Assembly (NCBI RefSeq): GCF_934754925.1
Contig: NZ_CAKVJA010000002.1
Location: 134,060 to 198,059, forward strand
Direction of reading: 5' to 3'
DNA from: an uncultured Clostridium sp.
Lineage (GTDB): Bacteria; Bacillota; Clostridia; Clostridiales; Clostridiaceae
Length of the DNA stretch: 64,000 nucleotides
Part shown: positions 26,019-33,680 of the stretch, in pieces
Position numbering within the stretch: the stretch's first letter is position 1
Layout: every line of letters starts with the position of its first letter
Notes under the pieces: model-generated
What the model was told of the DNA's origin: nothing
What the model saw: the letters and a program-made list of their open reading frames with translations, nothing else
The model's database searches: none
Position numbers and translations under genes: made by a program

Positions 26019-26738
26019 ATGAAAAAAATATTATCTCAATTAGTTGTAGCACTAGTATGTGCATTTTTAGGGTTTTTATTAACATATCAGTTCAAACAAT
26101 TAAATGTAGCAAATAGTGGGGATATAGATTATGATAGTACTGATATATTATCAGAAATAGAAAACTTAAAAAAAGAAAAAGAAGACCTTCAAAAAAATAA
26201 TGAAATATTATCTGAAGAATTGAAAAAACTTGAAGATGCAGCGGCAAAAGAAGGGGAAATTGAAGGAGAAGTAAAAAAGCAACTTGATAATGCAAGAATG
26301 CAAATAGGTCTTTTAGATGTTAAGGGGCCTGGTGTTGTAATAACGTTATCACTTAAAAATTCAGTTTTTGGTACAAATGGTACTCAAACTTTAAATACTG
26401 TAAGTGAAGAAGAAATTATAAATTTAATAAACTCTTTATGGTATGCTGGAGCAGAAGCAATATCAATAAATGATATGAGAATTACGCCTCAAACAGGAAT
26501 AAAAATGGCAGGAAGTTCAATTTCTATTGGTTCAGCAGGAAGAGTAGACCCTAATAGTGAAATTGTTATAAAGGCTATAGGAGATAAAAATAAATTAAAT
26601 CTTGCAGTAAACTTTCCAGGAGTATTAGATTATGGTGCTTTAAAAAGTTATAGCAGCGATGTTAAGCAAATGGATGATATAACAATAGTTAAAACAACAC
26701 AATCATTAAGATATGAATATATAAAGCCAGTTCAATAA
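26019..26738 (+). CDS. DUF881-family membrane-anchored protein (first copy)
   Basis: A 239-residue protein with an N-terminal membrane helix (about 5-25), a coiled coil (about 45-90, ILSEIENLKKEKEDLQ onward) and a DUF881 domain with GPGVVITL, LNTVSEEEIINLINSLWYAGAEAISIND and the GVLDYGALKSY segment. The family is of unknown function; it is widespread next to division genes in Firmicutes and Actinobacteria. AGGAGGTC precedes ATG, and it forms a module with the next two genes. Confidence 0.87.
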   Translation: MKKILSQLVVALVCAFLGFLLTYQFKQLNVANSGDIDYDSTDILSEIENLKKEKEDLQKNNEILSEELKKLEDAAAKEGEIEGEVKKQLDNARMQIGLLDVKGPGVVITLSLKNSVFGTNGTQTLNTVSEEEIINLINSLWYAGAEAISINDMRITPQTGIKMAGSSISIGSAGRVDPNSEIVIKAIGDKNKLNLAVNFPGVLDYGALKSYSSDVKQMDDITIVKTTQSLRYEYIKPVQ

Positions 26739-26751
26739 AGGAGGAAGAAGT

Positions 26752-27102
26752 GTGATAGCATTTATCGGTTTATTATTAGGAGTTCTTTTAGGGTTAATAT
26801 TTGATATAAATATACCAGAAAAATTTTCTCCTTATATGTCTGTGGCAATACTGGCATGTTTGGATTCTGTATTTGGTGCCTTTAGGGCAACGCTTAATAA
26901 AAATTTCAAATCAGATATATTTATATCAGGTTTTTTTGGAAATGCATTACTTGCAGCTGCTCTTGCTTATTTAGGTGATAAATTAGGAATTCCTATATAT
27001 ATTGCGGCTGTAATTGTATTTGGTGGAAGAATATTTGATAATTTTGGTTCAATTAGAAGAATATTATTAGAAAAATATAAAAATAGGCAAAGAGGTGATT
27101 AG
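26752..27102 (+). CDS. sbp: Small basic protein Sbp (DUF1290 family)
   Basis: A 116-residue protein with three or four hydrophobic helices. It contains LGVLLGLIFDINIPEKFSPYMSVAILACLD, typical of the DUF1290/Sbp family, then the SDIFISGFFGNALLAAALAYLGDKLG segment and FGGRIFDNFGSIRR. The start is GTG with AAAGGAGG seven bases upstream. It sits between two DUF881 genes, as is usual for this family; function unknown. It ends directly against the next GTG start, so translation is probably coupled. Confidence 0.87.
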   Translation: MIAFIGLLLGVLLGLIFDINIPEKFSPYMSVAILACLDSVFGAFRATLNKNFKSDIFISGFFGNALLAAALAYLGDKLGIPIYIAAVIVFGGRIFDNFGSIRRILLEKYKNRQRGD

Positions 27103-27840
27103 GTGAAAAACTATAGAAATAAGTTTTTTATTTTAATTGCTACAATATTGCTTGGGTTTTTAATTGTAACTAATATAGGGATAAATGAAAATAATGGTTT
27201 TCTTAATTTAAATTCAGTTGAATACAGAGAGGCTATAGAAGAGAGAAATAAGTTATACGAGGAGATAACCGTATTAAGTGATGATAATTATGAATTATCT
27301 AAAAAAATTTCAAGTCTTGACATTAATGATGAAGATAATAATGAAAGGGTAATTGAGCATATGAAGAGTCAATTATCTACTTATTCAGATCTTTCTGGAA
27401 CAACTGAAATAAGAGGGCCTGGTATAATTTTAACTATTTATGATGGTGAATATGATATAAATAAAGATGATCAATTAGAGGTTGATAGAAGAACTTTACA
27501 TTCGGTAGATGCGGCAATGGTTCTTAATGATTTAAAAACTGCAGGGGCAGAAGCTATAGCTATTAATAGTTATAGAATTTTAAATACTACAGGTCTTGTA
27601 TGTGCCTGGGCATTTATAAGATTTGAGGAAAATGGAAATGAAATGGAAGGTAGTCCATTTAAATTTTATGTCATAGGAGATCCAGATCAGTTAGAAGCTT
27701 CATTATTAACAGAGGGAAGCCATATAAATAGATTAATAATTAGAAAGTTAAATATAACTATAGAAAAATTCGATGAAATTATATTACCAGAAGCAAAAAA
27801 ATCAATAGAACCAAAATTTATGGAGAGGGCAGATAATTAA
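27103..27840 (+). CDS. DUF881-family membrane-anchored protein (second copy)
   Basis: A 245-residue protein with an N-terminal helix (about 8-25), a coiled-coil stretch and a DUF881 domain: EIRGPGIILTIYDG, HSVDAAMVLNDLKTAGAEAIAINS and FKFYVIGDPDQLEAS. It shares architecture with the copy at 26019, implying an old duplication flanking sbp. Starts with GTG immediately after the sbp stop, with AGGTGA as ribosome site. Function unknown; context suggests envelope or division work. Confidence 0.86.
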   Translation: MKNYRNKFFILIATILLGFLIVTNIGINENNGFLNLNSVEYREAIEERNKLYEEITVLSDDNYELSKKISSLDINDEDNNERVIEHMKSQLSTYSDLSGTTEIRGPGIILTIYDGEYDINKDDQLEVDRRTLHSVDAAMVLNDLKTAGAEAIAINSYRILNTTGLVCAWAFIRFEENGNEMEGSPFKFYVIGDPDQLEASLLTEGSHINRLIIRKLNITIEKFDEIILPEAKKSIEPKFMERADN

Positions 27841-27968
27841 ATTAAAAAAAGTATTAAAAATTTTCTAGAAAAATGTTATAATTAAAAAGAGATTTAGAAG
27901 GGAATTTTATACTTTTGAAGAATAATAATCTTATGTAGACAATTAACTCTTTCAAAGGAGGGATCAAT

Positions 27969-28625
27969 ATTAGTATTGCAGAAAAAACAATGGAAATTTT
28001 AAAGGATATACCTAATGATGTTACTTTAGTAGCCGTATCTAAGACTAAGCCAGTAGAAATGATAATTGAGTCATACAATATTGGACAAAGAGACTTTGGA
28101 GAGAATAAGGTTCAAGAGTTAATCTCTAAAAAAGAAATGTTGCCAAATGATATAAGGTGGCATTTTATAGGTAAACTTCAAACTAATAAAGTTAAGTATT
28201 TGGTGAATAATGTATACTTAATACATTCTTTATCTAGTATAAAATTACTAGATAAGATAGAGAATGAATTTGGTAAGAATAATTTATGTGCTAATGTACT
28301 TATTCAAATAAATATAGGTAGAGAAGAAAGCAAAAGTGGAATATATGAAGAAGAATTAGAGGATATGCTTTCTGCTATTGAAAAATGTAAGCATGTAAAA
28401 GCTAAAGGAATTATGGTTATAATACCTAAAGGTAATGAAGAAGAAAATAGATATTATTTTAGTAAAACAAAACAAATCTTTGATAGATTAAAAGAAAGAA
28501 AATTTAAAAATATATCTATGGAGATTTTATCTATGGGAATGACAAATGATTATAAAATTGCAATTCAAGAAGGAGCTAATTTAGTTAGAATTGGTTCCGG
28601 TATATTTGGATTAAGGGAAAAATAG
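27969..28625 (+). CDS. yggS: YggS/YlmE-family PLP-binding protein (probable AUU start)
   Basis: An alanine-racemase-fold protein (PLP homeostasis protein, COG0325) encoded beside sepF in Gram-positive dcw clusters. The PLP lysine is Lys25 in LVAVSKTKPVE; also visible are GQRDFGENKVQEL, RWHFIGKLQTNK, NIGREESKSG and the LSMGMTNDYKIAI phosphate-binding region. The start is notable: the first ATG (27990) lies 27 bases after the ribosome site, but ATT at 27969 is six bases after GGAGGG and gives the family N-terminus MSIAEKTMEIL. I take AUU as initiator (218 residues). The enzyme has no racemase activity in studied members; it buffers vitamin B6. Confidence 0.88.
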   Translation: MSIAEKTMEILKDIPNDVTLVAVSKTKPVEMIIESYNIGQRDFGENKVQELISKKEMLPNDIRWHFIGKLQTNKVKYLVNNVYLIHSLSSIKLLDKIENEFGKNNLCANVLIQINIGREESKSGIYEEELEDMLSAIEKCKHVKAKGIMVIIPKGNEEENRYYFSKTKQIFDRLKERKFKNISMEILSMGMTNDYKIAIQEGANLVRIGSGIFGLREK

Positions 28626-28638
28626 GAGGATGTAATAA

Positions 28639-29091
28639 ATGAGCAATATGTTTGGTAAGTTTAAAGAAATAATAGGACTTGGAGAATATGATGATGAAGA
28701 TTTCGAGGACTTAGAAGAGGTTGAAGAAGAGGAAGAAGAGGTTGAAGAAGTGGAACCTATAATTTCAAAACAAAGAGGTAATAAAGTAGTTAATATTCAT
28801 AATTCAGCATGTGCGAAGATTATGGTTGTTAAGCCAGGATCATATGATGAAGCAAGAGAAATTGCAGATGCTATAAAAAATAGAAAAATAGTTCTAGTTA
28901 ATACAACTGCAATGGAAACAAAAATAGCTCAAAGATTAGTAGACTTTATTAGTGGAGCATGTTGTGTGTTAGGAGCACAGCTTCAAGAAGTTGAGCAAAG
29001 AGTTTATTTACTTTCACCATCTAATGTGGAAGTTAGTAATGAATTAAGAAGTGAGATAAGTTCAAAGGCACTATTTAACTGGAATAAATAG
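28639..29091 (+). CDS. sepF: Cell division protein SepF
   Basis: A 150-residue cytoplasmic FtsZ-binding protein. It has an N-terminal amphipathic membrane-binding helix (MSNMFGKFKEIIGLG), an acidic linker of mostly Glu (about residues 17-37), and a C-terminal SepF domain with KIMVVKPGSYDEAREIADAI, a NTTAMETKIAQRLVDFISG segment and the final VEVSNELRSEI. It aligns and tethers FtsZ filaments to the membrane. AGGAGG lies nine bases before ATG. It is placed between yggS and yggT as in other Firmicutes. Confidence 0.93.
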   Translation: MSNMFGKFKEIIGLGEYDDEDFEDLEEVEEEEEEVEEVEPIISKQRGNKVVNIHNSACAKIMVVKPGSYDEAREIADAIKNRKIVLVNTTAMETKIAQRLVDFISGACCVLGAQLQEVEQRVYLLSPSNVEVSNELRSEISSKALFNWNK

Positions 29092-29094
29092 GAG

Positions 29095-29355
29095 GTGGTT
29101 CCAATAGGAATCATAAGTGGTTTTTTATATTTATTATTTACTTTATTAGACATAAGTATTTTAGCAGAAGTTATACTTTCTTACGTACCTAATATTAGAG
29201 AAAGTAGTTTTTATAAAATTTTAGTATCTTTTAACAATCCAATTTTAACACCATTTAGAATGTTACAAGAAAAATTATTTGGAAATATGATGATAGATTT
29301 TGCACCACTATTAGCTATCATAGTATTAAATCTTATTAGTGGTATATTATTATAA
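29095..29355 (+). CDS. yggT: YggT/YlmG-family membrane protein
   Basis: An approximately 85-residue protein with two hydrophobic segments separated by the ILSYVPNIRESSFY loop and then NPILTPFRMLQEK, the hallmark of the YggT family (SepF-linked YlmG in Gram-positives, suspected to affect division or membrane organisation). The only conventional start, GTG 29095, overlaps the AGGAGG motif (29090-29095); the AGGAGG is ideally spaced (8 nt) for ATA at 29104, so an AUA start is possible. It ends two bases before the next ATG. Confidence 0.85.
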   Translation: MVPIGIISGFLYLLFTLLDISILAEVILSYVPNIRESSFYKILVSFNNPILTPFRMLQEKLFGNMMIDFAPLLAIIVLNLISGILL

Positions 29356-29356
29356 A

Positions 29357-30124
29357 ATGTTATCAAAAGAAGATATTTTAAAAAATTTTTTAAAAGAAGA
29401 TACTGAAGATGTTATAAAAGTTTATCAATGTATGAGATTAGCTTATAATAAAGGTATACCAACATTCACTAAGTTTTTTTGCAAGCCTAATATTTGGATG
29501 TATTTTATTAAGAATTTTAATGCTAATAATTTTTTAGTAGAGGCAAAGGGTGCTTTTGAAGAATGCGATAGAAGAATATTGGCATTTAACAATATTTATT
29601 CTACACCTTTTCCATATAAAATTATTAAAATTACTAATAAATCAAAATTTAGTAATCTTTCGCATAAGGATTACTTAGGTGCTATTATGGCTTTAGGAAT
29701 AGAAAGAGAAAAGCTTGGAGATTTACGAGTAATTGATGATTATGCAATAGTTCCTATATATGAAGAGGTAGCAGACTATATTTTATATGAACTAAATAGT
29801 GTAGGTAGAGCACCTGTATCAACAGAAGAAGTGTTAGAAGATAATTTACCAAAGATTAATTTTTTAGAAGGAATAATAATAGTTCCCTCACTTAGATTAG
29901 ATAATATAGTTGCTAAATTAGCTAATATATCTAGGGGAAAAGCTGTTGATATGATTAATAGTGGCAAAGTACTTATAGATTATTCTAAATCTATAGATAA
30001 AAGTAAAGAAATAAATGATGGCCAAAGAATAACGATTTCTGGGGTAGGAAAATTTATAATAGGGGAAATTGTTGGGAATACAAAAAGTGGAAGATATAAA
30101 GTTAAAATAAACAAATTTATATAG
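29357..30124 (+). CDS. ylmH: YlmH-family S4-domain RNA-binding protein
   Basis: A 255-residue protein with an N-terminal YlmH-type region and a C-terminal S4 RNA-binding domain (about 170-250; SLRLDNIVAKLANISRGKAVDMINSG, then DGQRITISGVGKF). YlmH homologues sit in the ylmEFGH-divIVA run of Gram-positive dcw clusters; B. subtilis YlmH has been linked to stalled-ribosome rescue. I start at ATG 29357; an in-frame GTG at 29339 lies inside yggT. No strong ribosome site, so it is likely coupled to yggT termination. Confidence 0.85.
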   Translation: MLSKEDILKNFLKEDTEDVIKVYQCMRLAYNKGIPTFTKFFCKPNIWMYFIKNFNANNFLVEAKGAFEECDRRILAFNNIYSTPFPYKIIKITNKSKFSNLSHKDYLGAIMALGIEREKLGDLRVIDDYAIVPIYEEVADYILYELNSVGRAPVSTEEVLEDNLPKINFLEGIIIVPSLRLDNIVAKLANISRGKAVDMINSGKVLIDYSKSIDKSKEINDGQRITISGVGKFIIGEIVGNTKSGRYKVKINKFI

Positions 30125-30138
30125 AAGAGGTGGATGGA

Positions 30139-30741
30139 ATGAAATTAACTCCTACAGATATAAATAATAAGGAATTTAAAAGAGGAATAAGAGGATATTC
30201 TGTTGAAGAAGTAGATGAATTCCTAGATGAAGTAGTTGAAAGCTATGAAGAGGTTTATAAAGAGAATAGTAGATTAAAAGAAAGTTTAAGTAGAGTAAAT
30301 GAAAAGCTTGAGCATTATGAAAAATTAGAAGCAACTATACAAAACACCTTATTATTAGCACAAAATGCTGCTGATCAAGCTAAAGAGAGTTCAGAAAAGC
30401 AAGCAGAATTAATTATTGGTAATGCTAATGAAACTGCTCAAAGAATATTAGATAAGGCCCACGGTGATGTTGTAGCTATAAATGATGAATATGAGAGAGT
30501 GAAGGAAGAGTTTATAAAATTTAGAGCTAAGTTTAGAGGCTTTATGAATACTCAGCTTCAGACTTTTGATGAATTAGAAAAGGATTTAACGAAAAATTAC
30601 AATGTGGCACAACCAGTTGACCAATATGAATTACATGAAAAAGAAGCAGAAATTTATAATGCAGGAGAAAAAGAAGAGTTTAAGATTGAAGACCTAAACG
30701 ATGATATAGATGCTGTAAAAAAATTCTATTCAAATAACTAA
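30139..30741 (+). CDS. divIVA: DivIVA-family cell division/polarity protein
   Basis: A 200-residue cytoplasmic coiled-coil protein. The N-terminal lipid-binding domain reads MKLTPTDINNKEFKRGIRGY followed by SVEEVDEFLDEV, the standard DivIVA start; a long coiled coil follows (about 35-150), then an acidic tail. DivIVA binds negatively curved membrane and recruits septum and polar (including sporulation) partners. GAGG eight bases before ATG 30139 selects this start over the GTG nine bases upstream. A hairpin ends the operon. Confidence 0.93.
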   Translation: MKLTPTDINNKEFKRGIRGYSVEEVDEFLDEVVESYEEVYKENSRLKESLSRVNEKLEHYEKLEATIQNTLLLAQNAADQAKESSEKQAELIIGNANETAQRILDKAHGDVVAINDEYERVKEEFIKFRAKFRGFMNTQLQTFDELEKDLTKNYNVAQPVDQYELHEKEAEIYNAGEKEEFKIEDLNDDIDAVKKFYSNN

Positions 30742-30748
30742 TACATAT

Positions 30749-30775
30749 AGGAGACCGATAGTTTGGTCTCCTTTA
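30749..30775 (+). terminator. Probable terminator after divIVA
   Basis: A perfect 8-bp GC-rich stem (aggagacc with ggtctcct, 8-nt loop) is followed by only a short T tract. The 248-bp gap before rluD otherwise holds a small ctgaag/cttcag hairpin at 30900-30918 and A/T-rich sequence with a TATAAT-like box near 30833-30838. Confidence 0.65.
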
Positions 30776-30989
30776 GTTAATTTATTTGAGTTTATGATCA
30801 ATGCTACTATTGAGAATGATTTATTTATATATTATAATGTCAAAAGAAACTTATACTTATAGAATATATATGATTATAGAAAAGAAACTATAATTATAAC
30901 TGAAGTTTGGAGCTTCAGAAAATTTTGATTAAATAAATGAAAGTTTACAATATAACTTATAAAGAATATAAATAAATGGAGTAAAATAT

Positions 30990-31904
30990 ATGGAAAATTT
31001 GAATTTTAATATTAATAGCGATGAAGAAGGACAAAGAATAGATAAATATTTATCAATAATGATAGAAGGAAAATCAAGATCATTTGTTCAAGGATTAATA
31101 GATGAAAAAAAGGTTAAAGCTAATAATAAAGTAATTAAGAGTAATTATAAACTTAAAAAGGGTGACTTTATTGAAGTTGAAGTTCCAGAACCTATCGAGC
31201 TTAATGTCTCTGCAGAAGAAATGAATTTAGATATTGTTTATGAAGATGAAGATGTATTAGTTGTTAATAAAGAAAAAGGTATAGTAGTTCATCCTGCTCC
31301 AGGAAATTATACTGGAACTTTAGTGAATGGTATATTACATCATTGTAGTGATTTATCAGGAATTAATGGTGTTATAAGACCAGGAATTGTACATAGAATA
31401 GATAAAGATACTTCTGGAATTCTTGTAATTGCAAAGAATGATGAAGCACATAATGATTTAGCAGCACAATTTAAAGAGCATTCAATCAAGAGAGAATATT
31501 ATGCATTAGTAGAAGGAAAATTTAGCAAAGTAAGTGGTACTGTTGATAAACCTATTAGTAGAGATAAAAAAGAAAGAATAAAAATGGCAATTAATTCTGA
31601 TGGAAAAAGAGCAGTAACACATTATGAGGTATTAGAACAGTACAATAAGGGTGTATCACTTGTTAAATGTACTTTAGAGACTGGAAGGACTCACCAAATT
31701 AGAGTTCATATGGCTTCTATCGGGCATCCTTTAGTTGGTGATTTAGTGTATGGATATAAAAGACAAAAGTTTAATATAGAAGGGCAAGCGCTGCATGCTA
31801 AAACTTTAGGGTTTATACATCCTAGAACTAAGGAGTATATGGAGTTTACATCTGAATTACCTAATTACTTTAAAGAATTACTAGAAAAATTAAGAAAAAT
31901 GTAA
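30990..31904 (+). CDS. rluD: RluD-type 23S rRNA pseudouridine synthase
   Basis: A 304-residue RluA/RluD-family enzyme: an N-terminal S4 domain (about 15-75, RIDKYLSIMIEGKSRSFVQ) and a catalytic domain with the invariant HRIDKDTSGILVIAKN (catalytic Asp) and TGRTHQIRVHMASIGHPLVGD. RluD homologues modify helix 69 of 23S rRNA; assignment among RluA/C/D by eye is uncertain. In many Firmicutes it follows lspA, but that gene is absent here. GGAG precedes ATG; pyrR follows by 12 bp. Confidence 0.9.
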   Translation: MENLNFNINSDEEGQRIDKYLSIMIEGKSRSFVQGLIDEKKVKANNKVIKSNYKLKKGDFIEVEVPEPIELNVSAEEMNLDIVYEDEDVLVVNKEKGIVVHPAPGNYTGTLVNGILHHCSDLSGINGVIRPGIVHRIDKDTSGILVIAKNDEAHNDLAAQFKEHSIKREYYALVEGKFSKVSGTVDKPISRDKKERIKMAINSDGKRAVTHYEVLEQYNKGVSLVKCTLETGRTHQIRVHMASIGHPLVGDLVYGYKRQKFNIEGQALHAKTLGFIHPRTKEYMEFTSELPNYFKELLEKLRKM

Positions 31905-31916
31905 GGAGTTATATTT

Positions 31917-32453
31917 ATGAAGTTAAAAGCTAACTTATTAGATGATAATGCTATTAGAAGAAGTTTAATTAGAATTTCTCATGAAATTATTGAAAAAAAT
32001 AAAGGTGTAGAAGATATAGTATTAATAGGAATAAAGAGAAGGGGTTATCCATTAGCAAAAAGAATAGCTGAAAATATTGAGAAAATAGAAGGTGTTTCTG
32101 TTGAGGTTGGATACGTTGATATAAGCCTTTATAGAGATGACATTACAGAAATTAAGGAAAGTCCTAAATTAAATTCTGTTGACTTAGGAGTTGAAGTAAA
32201 AGGTAAAAAAGTTATATTAGTAGATGATGTATTATTTACTTGTAGAACAGTTAGAGCAGCCATTGAAGCTATTATAGATAGTGGAAGACCGTTATCAATT
32301 CAACTTGCAGTTCTTATTGATAGAGGACATAAGGAACTACCAATTAGAGCTGACTACGTAGGTAAAAATATACCAACATCAAAGACAGAAATAGTAGCAG
32401 TAGAAATAAATGAAATAGACGGAAATGATTCAGTTAAGATATACGAATCATAA
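31917..32453 (+). CDS. pyrR: PyrR, bifunctional pyr regulator/uracil phosphoribosyltransferase
   Basis: A 178-residue type I phosphoribosyltransferase-fold protein that in Gram-positives binds pyr mRNA in the presence of UMP and also has minor UPRTase activity. The segments IGIKRRGYPLAKRIAENI, the PRPP loop VDDVLFTCRTVRAAIEA, SIQLAVLIDRGHKELPIRADYVGKN (in pieces) and the IPTSKTE end match PyrR closely. The PRPP loop has Cys where TGRT is usual. AAGGAG precedes ATG. No pyr attenuator or pyrimidine genes are adjacent; the target genes must lie elsewhere. Confidence 0.92.
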   Translation: MKLKANLLDDNAIRRSLIRISHEIIEKNKGVEDIVLIGIKRRGYPLAKRIAENIEKIEGVSVEVGYVDISLYRDDITEIKESPKLNSVDLGVEVKGKKVILVDDVLFTCRTVRAAIEAIIDSGRPLSIQLAVLIDRGHKELPIRADYVGKNIPTSKTEIVAVEINEIDGNDSVKIYES

Positions 32454-32469
32454 AAGGAGACAATAAACA

Positions 32470-33627
32470 ATGGAATATAATTTAGTAGCAACAACTACTT
32501 TTGGATTAGAAGGAATTACAGCAAAAGAGCTTAAAGCATTAGGATATGAAGATCTAAAAGTTGAAAATGGAAAAGTACATTTTGAGGGTGATGAAATGGA
32601 TATTGCCATTGCAAATGTACATTTAAGAACAGCAGATAGAGTATTTATAAAAATGGCAGAGTTTGAAGCAAGAAGCTTTGAAGAACTTTTCCAAGGTACT
32701 AAAAAGGTTAAATGGAGTGAAATTATTCCACAAGATGGAGTTATGCATGTGGTAGGTAAGTCTGTTAAATCAACTCTTTTTAGTGTACCAGATTGTCAAT
32801 CAATTGTTAAAAAAGCAATAGTAACAAGTATGAGCGAAGATTATGGAGTAACTCACTTTAGTGAAGATGGTCCCGTTTATAAAATAGAAGTGTCAATATT
32901 AAAGGATGTAGTAACATTATCTATTGATACTAGTGGTGTAGGGTTACATAAAAGGGGCTATAGAGAAGAGGCTGGAATAGCACCATTAAAAGAAACTTTA
33001 GCAGCAGCTTTAGTTTTAATTTCTAGATGGAAAGAAGACTATACTTTAGTTGATCCTTTCTGCGGATCAGGAACTATATTAATAGAAGCTGCTATGATAA
33101 TGCAAAATATAGCTCCAGGACTTTTTAGAAACTTTGTATCAGAAACATGGCCAACTATAGGTTCAGATATTTATGAACAAGTTAAAGAAGGGGCAGAAAG
33201 ATCAATAAAGAATAAAGATATAAAGCTTATAGGTTATGATATAGATGGAAGAATGCTTAAAATTGCAAGAAGTAATTCTCAAAAAGCTGGAGTTGCTAAA
33301 TATATTGAATTCCAAAAGAGAGACTTTAAGCAATTTTCAAGCAGTGAGAAAAATGCATTTATTATAACTAATCCTCCATATGGAGAAAGATTAGGAGAAA
33401 AGAAAGAAGTTGAAGAACTTTACAAGTATTTAGGAATGAATAAGAGAAAATTAGATACTTGGGACTTCAATATTTTAACTTCATATGAAGGGTTTGAAAC
33501 ACCGTTTGGAAGAAAAGCTACTAAAAACAGAAAATTATATAATGGTAAGTTAAAATGTTATTATTATCAATATTTTGATAATGAAAAAATAAAGAATCAT
33601 GGAGATATGGTTGTTAACCACATATAA
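32470..33627 (+). CDS. THUMP-domain class I SAM RNA methyltransferase (YpsC/RlmL-N-like)
   Basis: A 385-residue protein with an N-terminal ferredoxin-like/THUMP region (about 1-160) and a Rossmann methyltransferase domain. Motifs: VDPFCGSGTILIEAA (SAM loop), GYDIDGRMLKIAR, and the catalytic TNPPYGERLG, typical of N2-guanine methylation of 23S rRNA as in RlmL (G2445). It lacks the second RlmK domain of the E. coli fusion, as is usual in Firmicutes. AAAGGAGA precedes ATG. It ends at a bidirectional terminator facing rqcH. Confidence 0.87.
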   Translation: MEYNLVATTTFGLEGITAKELKALGYEDLKVENGKVHFEGDEMDIAIANVHLRTADRVFIKMAEFEARSFEELFQGTKKVKWSEIIPQDGVMHVVGKSVKSTLFSVPDCQSIVKKAIVTSMSEDYGVTHFSEDGPVYKIEVSILKDVVTLSIDTSGVGLHKRGYREEAGIAPLKETLAAALVLISRWKEDYTLVDPFCGSGTILIEAAMIMQNIAPGLFRNFVSETWPTIGSDIYEQVKEGAERSIKNKDIKLIGYDIDGRMLKIARSNSQKAGVAKYIEFQKRDFKQFSSSEKNAFIITNPPYGERLGEKKEVEELYKYLGMNKRKLDTWDFNILTSYEGFETPFGRKATKNRKLYNGKLKCYYYQYFDNEKIKNHGDMVVNHI

Positions 33628-33635
33628 TATAAATA

Positions 33636-33676
33636 AAGATGGTGAAATTCTTAAGAAATTTCACCATCTTTATTTT
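33636..33676. terminator. Bidirectional terminator between the methyltransferase gene and rqcH
   Basis: A long inverted repeat (aaagatggtgaaatt... with its complement, one bulge) has A/T runs on both sides, between convergent genes. Confidence 0.85.
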
Positions 33677-33680
33677 AAAA

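Noticed and set aside
28700..28760. GAA/GAG-rich repetitive stretch in sepF considered as a DNA repeat
   Set aside because: It encodes the acidic linker of SepF, which is normally low in complexity; no exact repeat unit.
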